Notes: a model not told the origin generated them from the letters alone. A DNA stretch of 64,000 nt from Tigriopus japonicus (GCA_010645155.1 JAAGOF010000257.1:429463-493462), one strand, 5' to 3'. Shown: positions 1 through 11,008, numbered from the stretch's first letter. A program made the numbers and translations.

Positions 1-108
1 CACCTCAAACTAGTTTCAAATGTCTTTAGAACTTGTAAATGACTTCTCCTGCTCAATTAAGAGCCGTGGGTACTCCATGAATGACGTTTTAAGTCCAAAT
101 GCAAGTGA

Positions 109-250
109 TTTGCTCTTTTTTGACATTTCTTTGCTCTTTTTTGACACTTTTTTGCTCTTTTTTGACACTTTTTTGCTCTTTTTTTCGACATTTATTTGCT
201 CTTTTTTGACATTTATTTGCACTTTCAACATTTTTCTGCACTTTGATTTG
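109..250. repeat. 21-bp-period degenerate tandem repeat
   Basis: About six tandem copies of a unit of the form tttgctcttttttgacactt can be read, decaying towards the right. The unit is a multiple of three, so it leaves open frames on both strands, which should not be taken as genes. Confidence 0.8.
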
Positions 251-614
251 CACCTTTTGGCACATTTTTTTGCAACTTTTGGTAACTAAAAGGGTAAGAT
301 TATTTGCACTTTCTGCCCGTCCCTACTTATCACTAATGTTTAGATCAAGGTCGGACAGGGTCAGAAAAGTGCGTAAAAGTAAAGAAGCTTCGTTTTTTAC
401 GTAAAAGTAGTGATGGATGGCATGGAGTGATGCCACTTTTTACGCGAAGTTTAATTGCTATTAAAAGAGGTGCGATCTAAGAAACTTTTTGACCAAACAC
501 CTGAACGAAGACTAATATGGCAACACTCGAACTTAATCAAGTTGGAGTTCCATCGGTAGTTATAAAAATGGATTTCGGGTTGGCAGTGCTATGACAGCAC
601 TGTGAAACATTGTG

Positions 615-646
615 AAGTAAAATGTGACTGCTGTCACATTTTACTT
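615..646. repeat. Perfect 14-bp hairpin
   Basis: Two 14-bp perfectly complementary arms (615-628 and 633-646) are separated by four bases. A second smaller palindrome lies just upstream at about 583-602. Function unknown; it could be a relic of a MITE. Confidence 0.6.
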
Positions 647-774
647 GAGAATTAGTAAATCTTGCCCTTTGAGAAGGTTAATAGTGGTAAGCTTTTCAAT
701 CCCTAAGGGCCAAAATGGTCAATACAAAAAATGGCCAATGGCGAAATACGAACTCTAAATCCATCAGTACATAT

Positions 775-1340
775 AAGAAAGTTCTCTCGTTCCAGTGATG
801 TTCCCAGTGAAACAACTTTAAACCAGCTCGACCTTTTGCAAACCTCCCGAACTCATTGGAGAGGGGTAAGGGTCTTCCGCAACTAACCGCTGTGCCATGT
901 ATGGTTGAGAGTGGTTGCTGACTAGATGCTTTATTCATTTTGATAGGGGTTTATTTACATGATAATATATATGACTAGGAGCAAGCACGAGTGAACATTG
1001 TGAGCAAGGCGGGAATACTACCAGTATCTCTGGACTTGAAAGTGCTATCGCACTATCTATCTGGATTTCTGGATTTCTGGACTGGATTATCTGGACTATC
1101 TGGATCTAACGATCCAGCCACACGTTTGAAATGCCTTCCAAACTTTTATCTGGATATGCTTATCGAACTTTTCATCATCCTGGATGACAACTACTAAATT
1201 CTTCACAGATGATACCTGCTCAATATCACAACAACTATTGTCTTTTTGTGGAATCTCTAGTTTTGACCGCTGATACGTCATTTTGCGGAATAACATTCCG
1301 TTTAAAGCCATGTTTCTCTTGCCAACCAAAGAGTAGACTT
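775..1340 (-). mobile_element. CR1/jockey-like LINE, 3' part of ORF2 (sense segment)
   Basis: Read on the minus strand, this is the region downstream of the RT catalytic domain of a LINE, recognisable by near-identity to 45783-46520 (for example the stretches encoding VVIQDDEKFDKHIQIK and KAFQTCGW). An unrelated block at about 867-1018 and a short ctgga-rich simple repeat interrupt it. It directly abuts an oppositely oriented RT segment of the same family (1346-2260). Frame is broken; this is a dead copy. Confidence 0.75.
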
Positions 1341-1345
1341 TCCCC

Positions 1346-2260
1346 TAGTCAATTTCCAATCATTTTTCATATTTGTGAGCATAATCGATTGGAGGATCTG
1401 GTAGTCACAGATCAAAATGTTTTTGAGGCCATCAAAAGCTTATACCTCTCGAGTTCTCCTGGACCTGATGGTGTGACATCTCAGTTTTTGATGAAATGTT
1501 CACGGATTCTTGCCCCTGTTTTCTCCTACTTGATGCGTCAAATCTTGGATTATGGCAAATTTCCCTCTTCTTTAAGAGTAGCTCAAGTAGTTCCAATTTT
1601 CAAAGATGGAGATAAGTTGCTCCCTAGTAATTATGGGCCCATTTCTCCGACTTCCAGTATTGCGAAGGTCTTTGAGAAGATCATGAAGTCCAAGCATGTA
1701 GACTTTTTTGAAGTCCATGATATCTTTTCCCTTCGACAGTAAGGGTTTCAAGCCCCTATCAGCACAGTCACTCAATTGGTTGACCATATTGAACAAATCA
1801 TTGATGGGCTCAGAAGTCATGAGTCAGTTGATGTAGTCTATCTTGACTTTGTTAAGGCTTTTGATAAGGTAGATCATGGTCTTTTGCCCAATCAACTCAA
1901 AGAGTTTGGGATCCAGGGAAAGGTTCTGAATTGGATTGATAGTTTAAGGAGTGAATGGAAGCAAATGTTTAGGGTTGAAGGATTATTAAGTTGCATGTAT
2001 GATGTCAAATCAAGTGTTCCTCAAAGCTCGAATTTAGGTCCGCTCCTGTTCATCCTTTTCAGTGCTCCTCTTCAAAAGTTTAGTACAAAAGCCAGTATTT
2101 CTTTACATGCTGATGACACAAAATTAGTTTATGGAAGGAATGGTCAAGAAGTCTCAAAGTCTCATACTCAAAAAGTCTAGTTCATGACTTGAAGAAAGTC
2201 TTCGGTTGCAAAGAGTAACAAGACTTCAACGGGATGAAATTCCGCACAATGACGAATGGG
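1346..2260 (+). pseudogene. CR1/jockey-like LINE reverse transcriptase (inverted 5' segment)
   Basis: Two consecutive open stretches (about 1380-1740 and 1776-2180) encode a LINE reverse transcriptase. Visible motifs are SPGPDGV, a degraded YRPIS equivalent (NYGPIS), VDVVYLDFVKAFDKVDHGLL, then a QSSNLGPLLFIL block where functional copies have QGSILGP, then HADDTKLVYGR (normally YADD). A TAA at 1740-1742 breaks the frame. The tail (about 2215-2252) matches the start of the adjacent minus-strand segment, so the two halves overlap by a few tens of bases in element coordinates. That pattern is typical of twin-priming inversion. Same family as 54440-57530. Confidence 0.8.
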
Positions 2261-3118
2261 CCGTCAAAACGTCAAAACAAAAAATCAGAGAATTTGAAGA
2301 CGTTTGACGTGCAGATCTTTACTTATCTCGAATTTCTTGACTAAGTACATTCTTGGATCGAAAGCAATTAGCAGATCGCCTGCAGATCGACTTGGCAGTT
2401 AGAATTAGAACTAGATTATGATTGTGGATCAAATTATGATTATGTCTTGGCCATGAAGAAATTTAAGTACTTTTAAATGCCGACCCAAAACGGGGCCTCG
2501 ACCGATTGAGGACAAAGCCGTAGGACGCACTAAACAAGAGGAGATTAAGGCTGATCTCCATGAATGAGTCACTGGGTGATATTGGAACAAAAAACTACTG
2601 ATGGGAACAAACAAATATAACCAAGAACAAACAAAGACAAACAAACGACAACATACCAAACAAATAGAAATCACAAACAGAGAACACACAAATTGGAAAG
2701 AGAAGTCAACAGCTGTTGTTTGCTTTGGTCTCCCCGAAAAACAAGGCTGCCAAAAATGACATCCCTTACGAGTTGAAAAAGGTCAAAAGAAAGTCAAAGT
2801 CTTGAAAAAATTTCGAAAGTCAAAAGTAATTGTTCCATTTGCATGGAATATATCTCTTGGACCAATAAATCATTTCAATAGCAATAAATATTGTGGCGAA
2901 ATAATCATTAGACACTTGCTTTTACAAAGCACCACAAATCACGACGGCAACGCTGTTTTTATTTGGAATCGTACAAATTTACCCCAAACAAACAAATATT
3001 CTGAAAACCCAAACAAATATGCAAACAAACAAAGAAATGGCCAATTTGTTCGCATCAGTACAAAAAACTCTCTCACAGGCGAGCCAAATTTCTCTGTGTA
3101 CCCAAAAGAGGACCGTAT
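2261..3118. other. Non-coding, unassigned
   Basis: No gene is recognised. The stretch is AT-rich with CAAA-rich runs around 2580-2700 and 2980-3040. The open frame at 2802-3251 runs into the copia LTR and has no recognisable domain. It may be decayed element sequence. Confidence 0.5.
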
Positions 3119-3209
3119 TGTAGAGTTTTTTGAACAACTCAAGAAAAAACAGGAAAAAGGGAAAAGATGGGAAAATAAAATAAAAAGCCTCGAAACCTCC
3201 AATTCAACA
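3119..3209 (-). repeat. Copia 3' LTR
   Basis: Matches 10919-11008 with a few differences and small indels; the shared block ends aattcaaca. Downstream (minus-strand sense) of RNase H, as expected for a 3' LTR. Confidence 0.7.
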
Positions 3210-3221
3210 CTCCTCCTGGTT

Positions 3222-4103
3222 TCAAGGCTGAATGGACATTCCAATATATGATCTCAATTCAGTAAATCTGGGAGTGGGCAATGCTTTGGTTAAAATATCT
3301 GCTTGCATCGTTTGAGTTGGGCAGTATCGTAATTCAATTTCTTTGTCTTCAATCTTCTCTCTTGTGAAATGGTAGCGAATTTGAATATGTTTAGTCCTTC
3401 CATGTGATTTTGGATATTTAGCAATGCTAATTGTTGCTTGGTTATCCTCATAAATTGTAATGGGTTTGTCAGTTTTCCCTCCAAGATCACGGAGAATGTT
3501 CCGGATCCAAATAGCTTCTGGTGTGTACAAACTAAGTGCCACATATTCCGTTTCAGTTGTACTCAAGCACACAATAGGTTGTTTTTTTGCTCATCCAAGA
3601 TATTGGTCCGGATGCCAATTTGAAAACATAACCAGAAGTTGATCGTCGGTCTTCCACAGATCCACCAAAATCAGAATCTGAGAATGAGATCACTTCCTGA
3701 ATATCTTCCTTCTTGAACATGATACCATGATTCCTTGTTCCACTTAAGTATCTCAAAATTCGCTTTACTGCCACCCAGTGAGTTTCAGTTGGCTTAGAAC
3801 AGAATATTGAGACAACTCCAACACTAAAAGACAAATCAGGTCTGGTTCTGTTTGACAGGAACAATAATCCACCTAGAATTGACCGGTATTCTGAGGCCAT
3901 ACATTCCTTCTCTTCTTCCTTAGCCTTCACGAGAATAGTTCCATGGTTCATTGGTGTCAGAACAGGTTTACAATGATTCATCCCTGATTTCTCCAATACG
4001 TCCTCGTTGAATGACGCATTATGAGTGATTGTTACACCTAGATATTCATTGATTCTCCCCAGATCTTTCACTTTGAACTTGTCGCCAATATCCAATTTTG
4101 TCG
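3222..4103 (-). pseudogene. Copia RT C-terminal part and RNase H
   Basis: The minus strand encodes the end of copia RT (KFKVKDLGRINEYLGV, then SEYRSILGGLLFLSNRTRPD) followed by RNase H (SFSDSDFGGSVEDRRSTSGY, then TETEYVALS, EDNQATISIA and the terminal DILTKALP motif). The frame shifts once around 3560-3572, between the GPISW and TETEY blocks. The upstream edge is the insertion site of the gypsy element. The fusion LTQTT | KLDIGDKF is regained in frame if 4104-8851 and one copy of tgtcg are removed. Copia enzyme; synthesises and degrades RNA/DNA hybrids during retrotransposition. Not functional here. Confidence 0.85.
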
Positions 4104-4359
4104 AATCTCCCAATTAGCGGTGCTCGTGCTCGAACCAAAGAAAGTGTGAAAAAAGGAGGAGTGGAGCGAACCATCCACAAACATCGAGAACGACGAGTCA
4201 CAACTCGAGCGCCACAACATCGACCAATGCTGGACCGCAGGGTAATAACCTCACCTTACATATCCGAGTTCCTTATGTATTTCCCCCCAATAATACCAAC
4301 TTATATCTTTGTAATAAAGGTTCTGTCTCTGACAATCTGAGAGCTCGCGAATTCTTTAA
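4104..4359 (+). repeat. Probable 5' LTR (single copy, possibly 5'-incomplete)
   Basis: The block lies between the insertion edge and a primer-binding-like site. It contains an AATAAA signal at about 4312-4318. It begins AATCTC rather than TG, so it may be a partial LTR starting near the transcript start. No matching 3' LTR exists. Confidence 0.5.
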
Positions 4360-4377
4360 TGGCGACGAGGATCTGAG
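4360..4377 (+). promoter_or_regulatory. Putative primer-binding site
   Basis: TGGCGACGAGGATCTGAG begins with the TGG expected from pairing with a tRNA CCA end and lies directly after the LTR-like block, about 20 bases before the gag start at 4400. The priming tRNA was not identified. Confidence 0.5.
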
Positions 4378-4399
4378 GAACACGTTGGGTACACCAGCA

Positions 4400-7300
4400 A
4401 TGGACCGGAACCCTGCCTCCAGTAGAGGCGCTCCACAACCCCCTAGCTTCAACCACTTGGATCACCACGACAACGAACGACTGGAACGTTTGGACGCATG
4501 GGCAGATACATTCGAAGCATACTGCGAGACGTTCTACGGCCACGACGCCCCACCTCCAAGGGGGGACCCGACTTCAAACCAACAATGGCTAAGACTCATT
4601 CGCCTGGCCCTAGCACACCCAACACAAAGGGTCATTCGTACTAAATTCCCGGACCTCAAGGCTTCGGAGGTCCGATACTCGGACGTCATTGCCCACCTGC
4701 GAGATCGGTTTGGAGATCTTAAGTCTGAATATCTCGTGCTCAACCACCTCCTCGAAACAAGCCAGAAACAGGGCGAAACCTTCTCAGCTTTCCTGGACCG
4801 CATTTACGACGCTGCCAACCGCAGCGGCCTTCCCTGCAACGCGTGCAAGGAGCATCTCTCAAGACACCAGGCCATTCGAGGGACCTCCTCACAACTGATT
4901 CGCGCCAGTGCCCTGCAACATAAGTGGTCCTTAGAAGAGCTACGGGTAAAAGCGGTCGAATTGGAGATGTCCACCTCTGCCTTAGGCATAGCCCCCAACA
5001 CTAGGGCCCCAGACGCCGCAAGGGCATCAGTCCTGGCAACGAGCGTCGACTTTGAAGCCCAGCTTGAAACCCCAGTGAACAGGGTTGCAGGGCCCTACTC
5101 CAAATCATTTAGAGGTCAAACCCGCCGTGGCAAGAACCAAACTTACGACCGTGGCTCCTGCTATGGATGTGGTGCCAAACCCTGGCACGGAAAAAGCCAG
5201 TGCCCGGCAAGTGACAAGGCATGCGAAAGGTGCGGCAAAACAGGCCACTTTGGGTCAGTCTGCTTTACCACCCGTGGGGCCCGCAGACCTACCTCAGGAG
5301 CGGGGGACGTCCGTCGGCTGGAACCAAACTGGGACCAAGCTGAGGGGGGCGAACATGACCGGGCTGGGGAGGTGACCTACTACGAGATTTTCAACGTTCA
5401 AACTCAGCCACCCACACATCAAAGCAGCGAACCAGCCGGCGCAACAATCTCTGTGAACGCATCACCAATCACTGCAATAGTCGACACAGGGGCACAGGCC
5501 AACGTATTACCCCTGCGGATGGTGCCCCCAAATCTCAGGAAGACACTACGCCCCACAAAAGTGAAGGTCCGGCCTTTCGGCAGCCGCCCAATCAACACCG
5601 AAGGCCTTCTCAAGGCCACAACCAAATGGCAAGACTCAGAAGCCCAAACTGAATGGATAGTTATTAACGACGACGCACTGGAAAAGAAGATCGAGCCCAT
5701 CATATCCAAGGCATTGGCCATCAAGCTTCACATGATTACCCTAAGCCCCAATCTCATTCCGTTTTATCACAAACCAGACCCATCAATAGAGCCACCGAAT
5801 AAACAATATGAAAGCTACACGGTTTCACAAGACACTTCATTTAGTCGGGAACAGTTAACAGAAACACAAAAATGGATCAAAAACACAGAGTTCGGGTGCT
5901 GCTTCGAGGGCCTGGGTCTTCTGAAAGGCCACTCAGTGAAGCTCTTCTTGAAGCCTGACGCGAAACCACACATCGCACCGCCTTATAATCCGCCTTACCA
6001 CCTGCAGGACCAAGTGGCCGAAGCCGTGGCGACTATGGTCCGGGAAGGGGTGGTAGAGCTCCACACGGGCCCGGCCGAGTGGATCTCAAACCTGGCCGTT
6101 GTTTTCAAGGACAATGGCAGCCTCCGCATCACAGTGGACATGCGGGGGCTGAATTCGGAACTGCGTGACACTCGTGTGCCCATTCCAACGCACGAAAGCA
6201 TTAGGGCCAGGCTCGTGGGCTGCACCGTGTTTTCAAAGCTCGATTTCACCCAAGCTTTTCACCAGCTGGAATTGGACGTGGAGTCGAGGCCCCTAACTGT
6301 CTTTCGTTGTGGCGGCAGGTTGTACAGATACCGGCGAGTGTCAATGGGCCTGAAGCCAGCGTCGGGCGAGCTAGCCGCGGCCTGCCTCAAGGCGTTCGGG
6401 GACATCCCATTCGTACACACCATACACGACGATGTTGTTGTAGCAGCACCAACAAAGGCACAACACGACGAGGCCCTGGCAGAATTCCTTAGCCAAGTGA
6501 GACAGTCAGGGATGACCTTAAACCCCGAAAAATGCCATATCGGAACAGAAATGATCAAGTTTTGGGGGATGCAGGTCTCGGCTGCAGGGGTCTCCCCGGA
6601 CCCAGAAAAAGTAGTGGCTCTTCGTCAAGCCCCCCCCCGAAAAATCGATACGAACTTACATCCTTCTTGTGCATGGTGCGCGCCAGCCAGGACTTCATCC
6701 CGTCCCTAGCCACGCCCACAAATGAGCTGAGGAAACTCACTAAAAAGTTCACCCACTTTAAATGGAACGCCCGCCATGAATCCCAATTCCAAGACGTCAA
6801 AAACGCCCTTTCGGCGACCATGGCCCTGGCTTTTTTCGATCCAACCCTACCGACCCACATCATCGTGGACGCTCATGTTAGCGGACTGTCCGCTATCCTG
6901 GCGCAAGGAGCGCAGCAAGAGACCGCCCAGCCCGTGGCCATCGCCTCTCGCGCCACATCGCCCATTGAGCAACGCTACCCCCAACTCGACCTTGAGGCAC
7001 TAGCCATCGACTTTGGGCTTAGACGCTTTCGTCCGTATCTTCTCGGCAACCCTGACGTCAGCGTACACACCGACCACAAACCCCTGGTGGCCGTATTCAA
7101 GAACTCCCGGCACGGATCGATCAGAACAGAAAGAATAAAATTAAGACATCAAGACGTCAACTACTCCGTGACACACATTCCTGGGGGGGTCAACCCGGCC
7201 GACTTCTGCTCAAGAAACCCGGTCCCGTGGACACTCCTTCCACACTTTGTGAAGGAGGAAGCAAACGAAAGCGAAAAACTTTTATACCGCTTACACACGG

Positions 7301-8799
7301 GAGGCATCCTCGCCGACCTGGGGATCAACAGAATCGTCAAAGCAACCCAAGAGTGCCACGAACTCGTTCCACTGGCCAAGTTAGTGTCGAACAACACGCC
7401 GCCCCCCAAGCAGGGCCCACTCCGCCCATACAGACAAGTCTTTGCCGAACTGGCGAGTACGCGCAAGGGTACAGTTTTGAGGGGCGAAAGGATAGTGATG
7501 CCGGTATGTCTTCGCCAGGAGATCGTAGCCCTAGCCCACGGTACAGCCCATTTGGGTTCTTCAGGCACAAAGAGACGCCTCCGAGCAGTCACGTGGTTTC
7601 CGGCCATGGACAATATCATTGACGACTACATCAAAACGTGCCCGAGTTGTCAGATGTTTGTCCCCGAACGCGCCAAGGCCCCCCAGCGAGCCGCATCACC
7701 CCCGCCAAGGCCATGGCACACCGTCTCCATCGACCTGTTCGGCCCCATACCGGACGGCCGACATATCGTGGTAACGCGGTGCAACCTATCAAGATACCCG
7801 GCAGCGGTGCCCATTCCAACGCAATCTACCCACCACACAATACATGCCTTGACTTCAATCTTCACAACCTTTGGAATACCAAAAATAATCCGAACTGACA
7901 ACGCCCCGAACTTCACAAGTCAAGAGTTCCAACATTTCACAAGCACCAACAAGATTCACCACACGTTCTTGCCACCCTACCATCCCCAAAGCAATCCTGC
8001 GGAGTGCACCATGCGGCTGGTGGGAAAAGCCATCAAACTATGCGACCAAACCACACAAGGCGTGGATCTAGCCCTTACCCAGGCACTCAAGGACTATCGC
8101 GACACGCCACACCCAGCAACAGGCGTGGCTCCACGCCTACTCATCGAGGGGAGAAATGGCATCCCCAAGAAGCTCCTCGAAACAATCCGTCAGAAAGAAT
8201 GGGCCCGCCGTAGAGCGGCCCTGACCTCCAAAACCCCAGGCCCTTCAGTCCAACTCCACCCGAACCAGGAGGTACTAGTAGCCAACAATCGGAGAACGTC
8301 CAAGTTCCAACCCGTCTTCCTTCCCGACCCATTCAGGGTCCAGTGGACAAGGGGCCACCATACATACGTGGTTACAAATTCACAAACAGGCCAAGTACTC
8401 ACAAGGCACAGAGACCACCTCAAACCCATCCCACCGAGCAGGGTGCACCCACCAACCCGGGTGGTGCTCTCCCCATTGGAGGATATGATGCTGGCCATGG
8501 GCGGTCCACCCAACCCACCCCAAGATCCGACGGGGCCGCCGAACTCGAGTATCAAGGTAGTGGGGACCCAGACACCCGCAGCGCCACCCCAAAAACCCGA
8601 CCAACCAAACAGCACAAGCACGCCGCCAACTACACCAGGGCCGTCACGCCCAAAACCCAAGCAGAAGTCGACAAGCATGGTCTGGCTGCCACACGAACTG
8701 GGGCCGGCACTTGAACGTATCCATAGAGCTAGAGGACCCCCAAAGTTCAAAGCCTTCCCACCCACTCGCCCAAATACCCGGTCCCAATCCCGCGATAGG
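4400..8799 (+). pseudogene. Gypsy gag-pol polyprotein, one frameshift
   Basis: The ATG at 4400 (MDRNPASSRG) opens a Gag of the arthropod gypsy type. Two zinc knuckles follow: CYGCGAKPWHGKSQC at about 5158-5202 and CERCGKTGHFGSVC at about 5224-5265. Then come protease (VDTGAQANVLPL), RT (FSKLDFTQAFHQLELD, active site HDDV instead of YxDD), RNase H (VDAHVSGLSA, LDLEALAIDFGL, TDHKPL) and integrase (HHCC zinc region ending CPSCQ, then D of SIDLFGP, D of RTDNAPNF and E of NPAECTM). Gag and pol share one frame with no stop between them. The frame breaks only at a run of nine C at about 6630-6638. The protein ends abruptly at the inverted repeat at 8800. Confidence 0.85.
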
Positions 8800-8852
8800 G
8801 GGTCCGGGGAGACCCCTGCAGCCGAGACCTGCATCCCCCAAAACTTGATCAT
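8800..8852 (-). repeat. 53-bp inverted copy of internal RT sequence at the element's 3' terminus
   Basis: Bases 8800-8852 are the exact reverse complement of 6551-6603, checked base by base. The copy directly abuts the right-hand target duplication and stands where the 3' LTR should be. Confidence 0.95.
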
Positions 8853-8856
8853 GTCG

Positions 8857-9364
8857 TTTGAGTAAGAATGTCTTCGTCTTCACAAGCCAAAGCAATATCA
8901 TTGACGTATAGGCACAACATGACAGAGTGAGCACCTTCTTTGATGTATAAACAAGAGTCACTCGCAAGACTTTTAAAACCACTCTGTTTTAGATGAGAGT
9001 GCAAAGCAAAATTCCAAGCTCTGGGTGCTTGATGCAATCCATATAGAGACTTATTTAGCTTTAAAACCTTTTTAGGTACCTCAGAGTTTACAAATCCGGG
9101 TGGTTGTGAGCAGTAGATCTCCTCCTTCAATATACCGTTAAGAAAGGCAGTGGTAAAGTCCATAACGTGAACTTTGTAGTTTCTCTGAACAGCAAGAGCA
9201 CAAAGAAGTCTCACAGATTCAAAACGCACCACTGCGGAAAATACCTCAGAGTAATCTTGGCCAAAAATCTGACTAAATCCGCTAGCGACAAGACGCGCTT
9301 TATATCTGATCACATTCCCATCAGTATCTTTCTTCGTTGAAAACACCCACTTTGTTTTCACAAC
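8857..9364 (-). pseudogene. Copia reverse transcriptase, N-terminal part
   Basis: The minus strand encodes copia RT: KTKWVFSTKKDTDGNVIRYK, ARLVASGFSQ, VMDFTTAFLNGILKEEIY, then LYGLHQAPRAWN and the active-site region CLYVNDIAL. Copia RT normally has YVDD, so the first catalytic aspartate is replaced by N, which should abolish polymerase activity. The frame is interrupted at its 3' side by the gypsy insertion. On its 5' side it joins the pre-integrase region directly, with no integrase core between. Confidence 0.85.
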
Positions 9365-9365
9365 A

Positions 9366-10265
9366 TTTTTACCTTACCATTTTTAGAATGGAAATTCCAG
9401 ATGCACCCAGATGTCCAAGTCGACGATGCCAAAGATCATTGATTGATACCAAACCACTGCAGAAATAGGCAAAAGAACATTGTTTATTAAGCAAGGAGAA
9501 GGCATCAAGCACATACAGATTTCCAATTTTCTTGGCAATGGCAATCTCTTCACCTGCAATGTGAAATAGCTTGCAGGTATCTCCTTTGAAATAAACAGTG
9601 ACATCATTATCACCAAGTTTAGCAACGCTGATCAAATTCATCTTAAGATTAGGAACCAATAGAACATCACGCAACATGCATCTGTTGCCAGCAACAGTGA
9701 CTAGGAAAACATCATCAATTCCATGTACCATGAGGCTATCACCATTTCCAACCTTCATAAAAGAACCTTCCAGCCGTCTAACAATCACCATCATGCGTGC
9801 ATTATGACAATAATGGGAGCTTGCTCCAGAATCCGCTAACCAGTCACTTTCCTGCTCCTTATTAAATCCAGTAGCAGGTAAACCCCATTCCTCCCACTTA
9901 TGATCGATGCCAGCATAGAAGGAAGCTTCCCCAGTGTTGCCTGAAAAAGTGGCTTGATTGGCAAAACCATTGGAACCAGCCTTGTTAATCTTCAGAAGGG
10001 GACATCGAAAATGCCTTGGTTTCTTGCACTTGTAGCAATAGTTATTCTGTTTTTGACCACCTTGGGCAACCAGACCATGTTCCAATGCAGAAGAAGCTAA
10101 CTTCTGGCCATCATTAATTTTGTTGAAATGGGCAATTATTTGATTTGTGACATCTTCCCACTGAGGATTTACAGTAACAGCCTTAATAGCCGTTACCAAA
10201 ACAGAATATTCATCTGAAAGGCCATGGAGGAGATGACACACATCCAACCCATTTATCCTCTTCAT
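9366..10265 (-). pseudogene. Copia Gag C-terminus, zinc knuckle, protease and pre-integrase
   Basis: In order on the minus strand: the Gag C-terminal half, a zinc knuckle two residues short of consensus (CYKCKKPRHFRC, CX2CX4HX2C instead of CX2CX4HX4C), the protease active site (DWLADSGASSHYC), and the GAG-pre-integrase HHCC region (LWHRRLGHLGASGI). The frame stops shortly after the HHCC block and RT follows at once. An internal deletion has therefore removed the whole integrase catalytic core and the start of RT. The element cannot have moved on its own after that loss. Confidence 0.8.
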
Positions 10266-10917
10266 CGAGGGGCCTCTTGGTCACTGCCAAGGCATCACAT
10301 AATTCCTTCACATTGCGAATATATTTGTGAATATCATCTCCACGTGTCATCTTCATATCATATAAGCGAGTCTTAAGACTGAATGCTTGACCCCAAGTAT
10401 TGGGCAGAAATTGCTTTTCAAGAATGTTCCAAATTTGTAAGGGGTCATCACATTCCTCTCCTACTAAATAAACCACTGAGGGATCCAATGAAAGCATAAT
10501 TATGCCTGCAACACGCTCCTTCCTTGCACAAAACTTCGATAAAACCTCAGGAGTCGCATCATCACCGGGAGTTTGAACAGAACCAGACACGAATCCCCAT
10601 AGTCCATCCTTCATCAAAGCAGCCTTTGCATGAATTCTCCATGAAGGGTAGTTATCACTTCCTTTCAAAGTATGAGGAACGGTAGTTTCATCTATCCCCA
10701 TGATTGAACCTTCACACTCGCGACCAGCGAGGTCTTCGTTCTTTACATCACTATCTTCTGACACGCCCACATGCAAATCTATGCTCAGTTTCACAAGTTT
10801 AACATCATAAGCACCAAGATCTTTACACTCAGCATTAGATGCAACAACGCTTTTATCCGATTTAAGTAAATTACGTGTAGACTCCAGAGTGAAATTTTCT
10901 GTGGCCTGTTCTGTCAC
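10210..10917 (-). pseudogene. Copia Gag, N-terminal part
   Basis: This is a 235-residue minus-strand frame with a typical copia Gag (UBN2-like) region: LKGSDNYPSWRIHAKAAL, then IMLSLDPSVVYLV, then IWNILEKQF and SLKTRLYDMKM. It shifts frame near 10260 into the downstream Gag segment. The start is uncertain; the frame begins with GTG at 10917 directly beside the LTR edge. Same element as 9366-10265. Confidence 0.75.
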
Positions 10918-10918
10918 C

Positions 10919-11008
10919 TGTAGAGTTTATTGAACAACTGAAGGAAAAACAGGAAAAAGGGAAAGATAGGAAAATAAAATAAAAAGCCTCGAAACCTCCA
11001 ATTCAACA
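10919..11008 (-). repeat. Copia 5' LTR
   Basis: Partner of 3119-3209. It ends aattcaaca on the plus strand and is followed by the imperfect target duplication cgtgt. Confidence 0.7.

Larger units (their letters stand above)
1..695. other. Non-coding flank, AT-rich
   Basis: I see no gene here. The stretch holds a degenerate tandem repeat at about 109-250 and a small perfect hairpin at 615-646. The short ORFs at its start are by-products of the T-rich repeat. Confidence 0.6.
4104..8851 (+). mobile_element. Ty3/gypsy element inserted in copia RT
   Basis: The insert is bounded by tgtcg at 4099-4103 and 8852-8856, a 5-bp target duplication. It consists of a 5' LTR-like block, a primer-binding-like site, and a gag-pol frame with one frameshift. 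Its 3' end is not an LTR but a 53-bp inverted copy of internal RT sequence (8800-8852 equals the reverse complement of 6551-6603). GC content is visibly higher than in the surrounding sequence. Same broad group as the minus-strand element at 12431-24836, judged by similar gag and RNase H wording. Confidence 0.85.
3119..11008 (-). mobile_element. Ty1/copia element with about 90-bp LTRs, carrying a nested gypsy element
   Basis: Near-identical terminal blocks (3119-3209 and 10919-11008) both start tgtagagttt and end aattcaaca on the plus strand, giving minus-strand LTRs of TGTTGAATT...CTACA form. A purine-rich GGAGGAG run sits directly upstream of the 3' LTR. The flanks cgtat (3114-3118) and cgtgt (11009-11013) look like a 5-bp target duplication with one change. 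Inside, on the minus strand, are gag, a zinc knuckle, protease, the pre-integrase HHCC region, RT and RNase H in copia order. The integrase core is missing. A gypsy element (4104-8851) is inserted in RT. Confidence 0.8.

Noticed and set aside
8190..8852. 220-residue minus-strand ORF and its neighbours over the gypsy pol tail
   Set aside because: It is the antisense shadow of a proline-rich, GC-rich pol C-terminus. Its N-terminus resembles RT only because of the 53-bp inverted copy.
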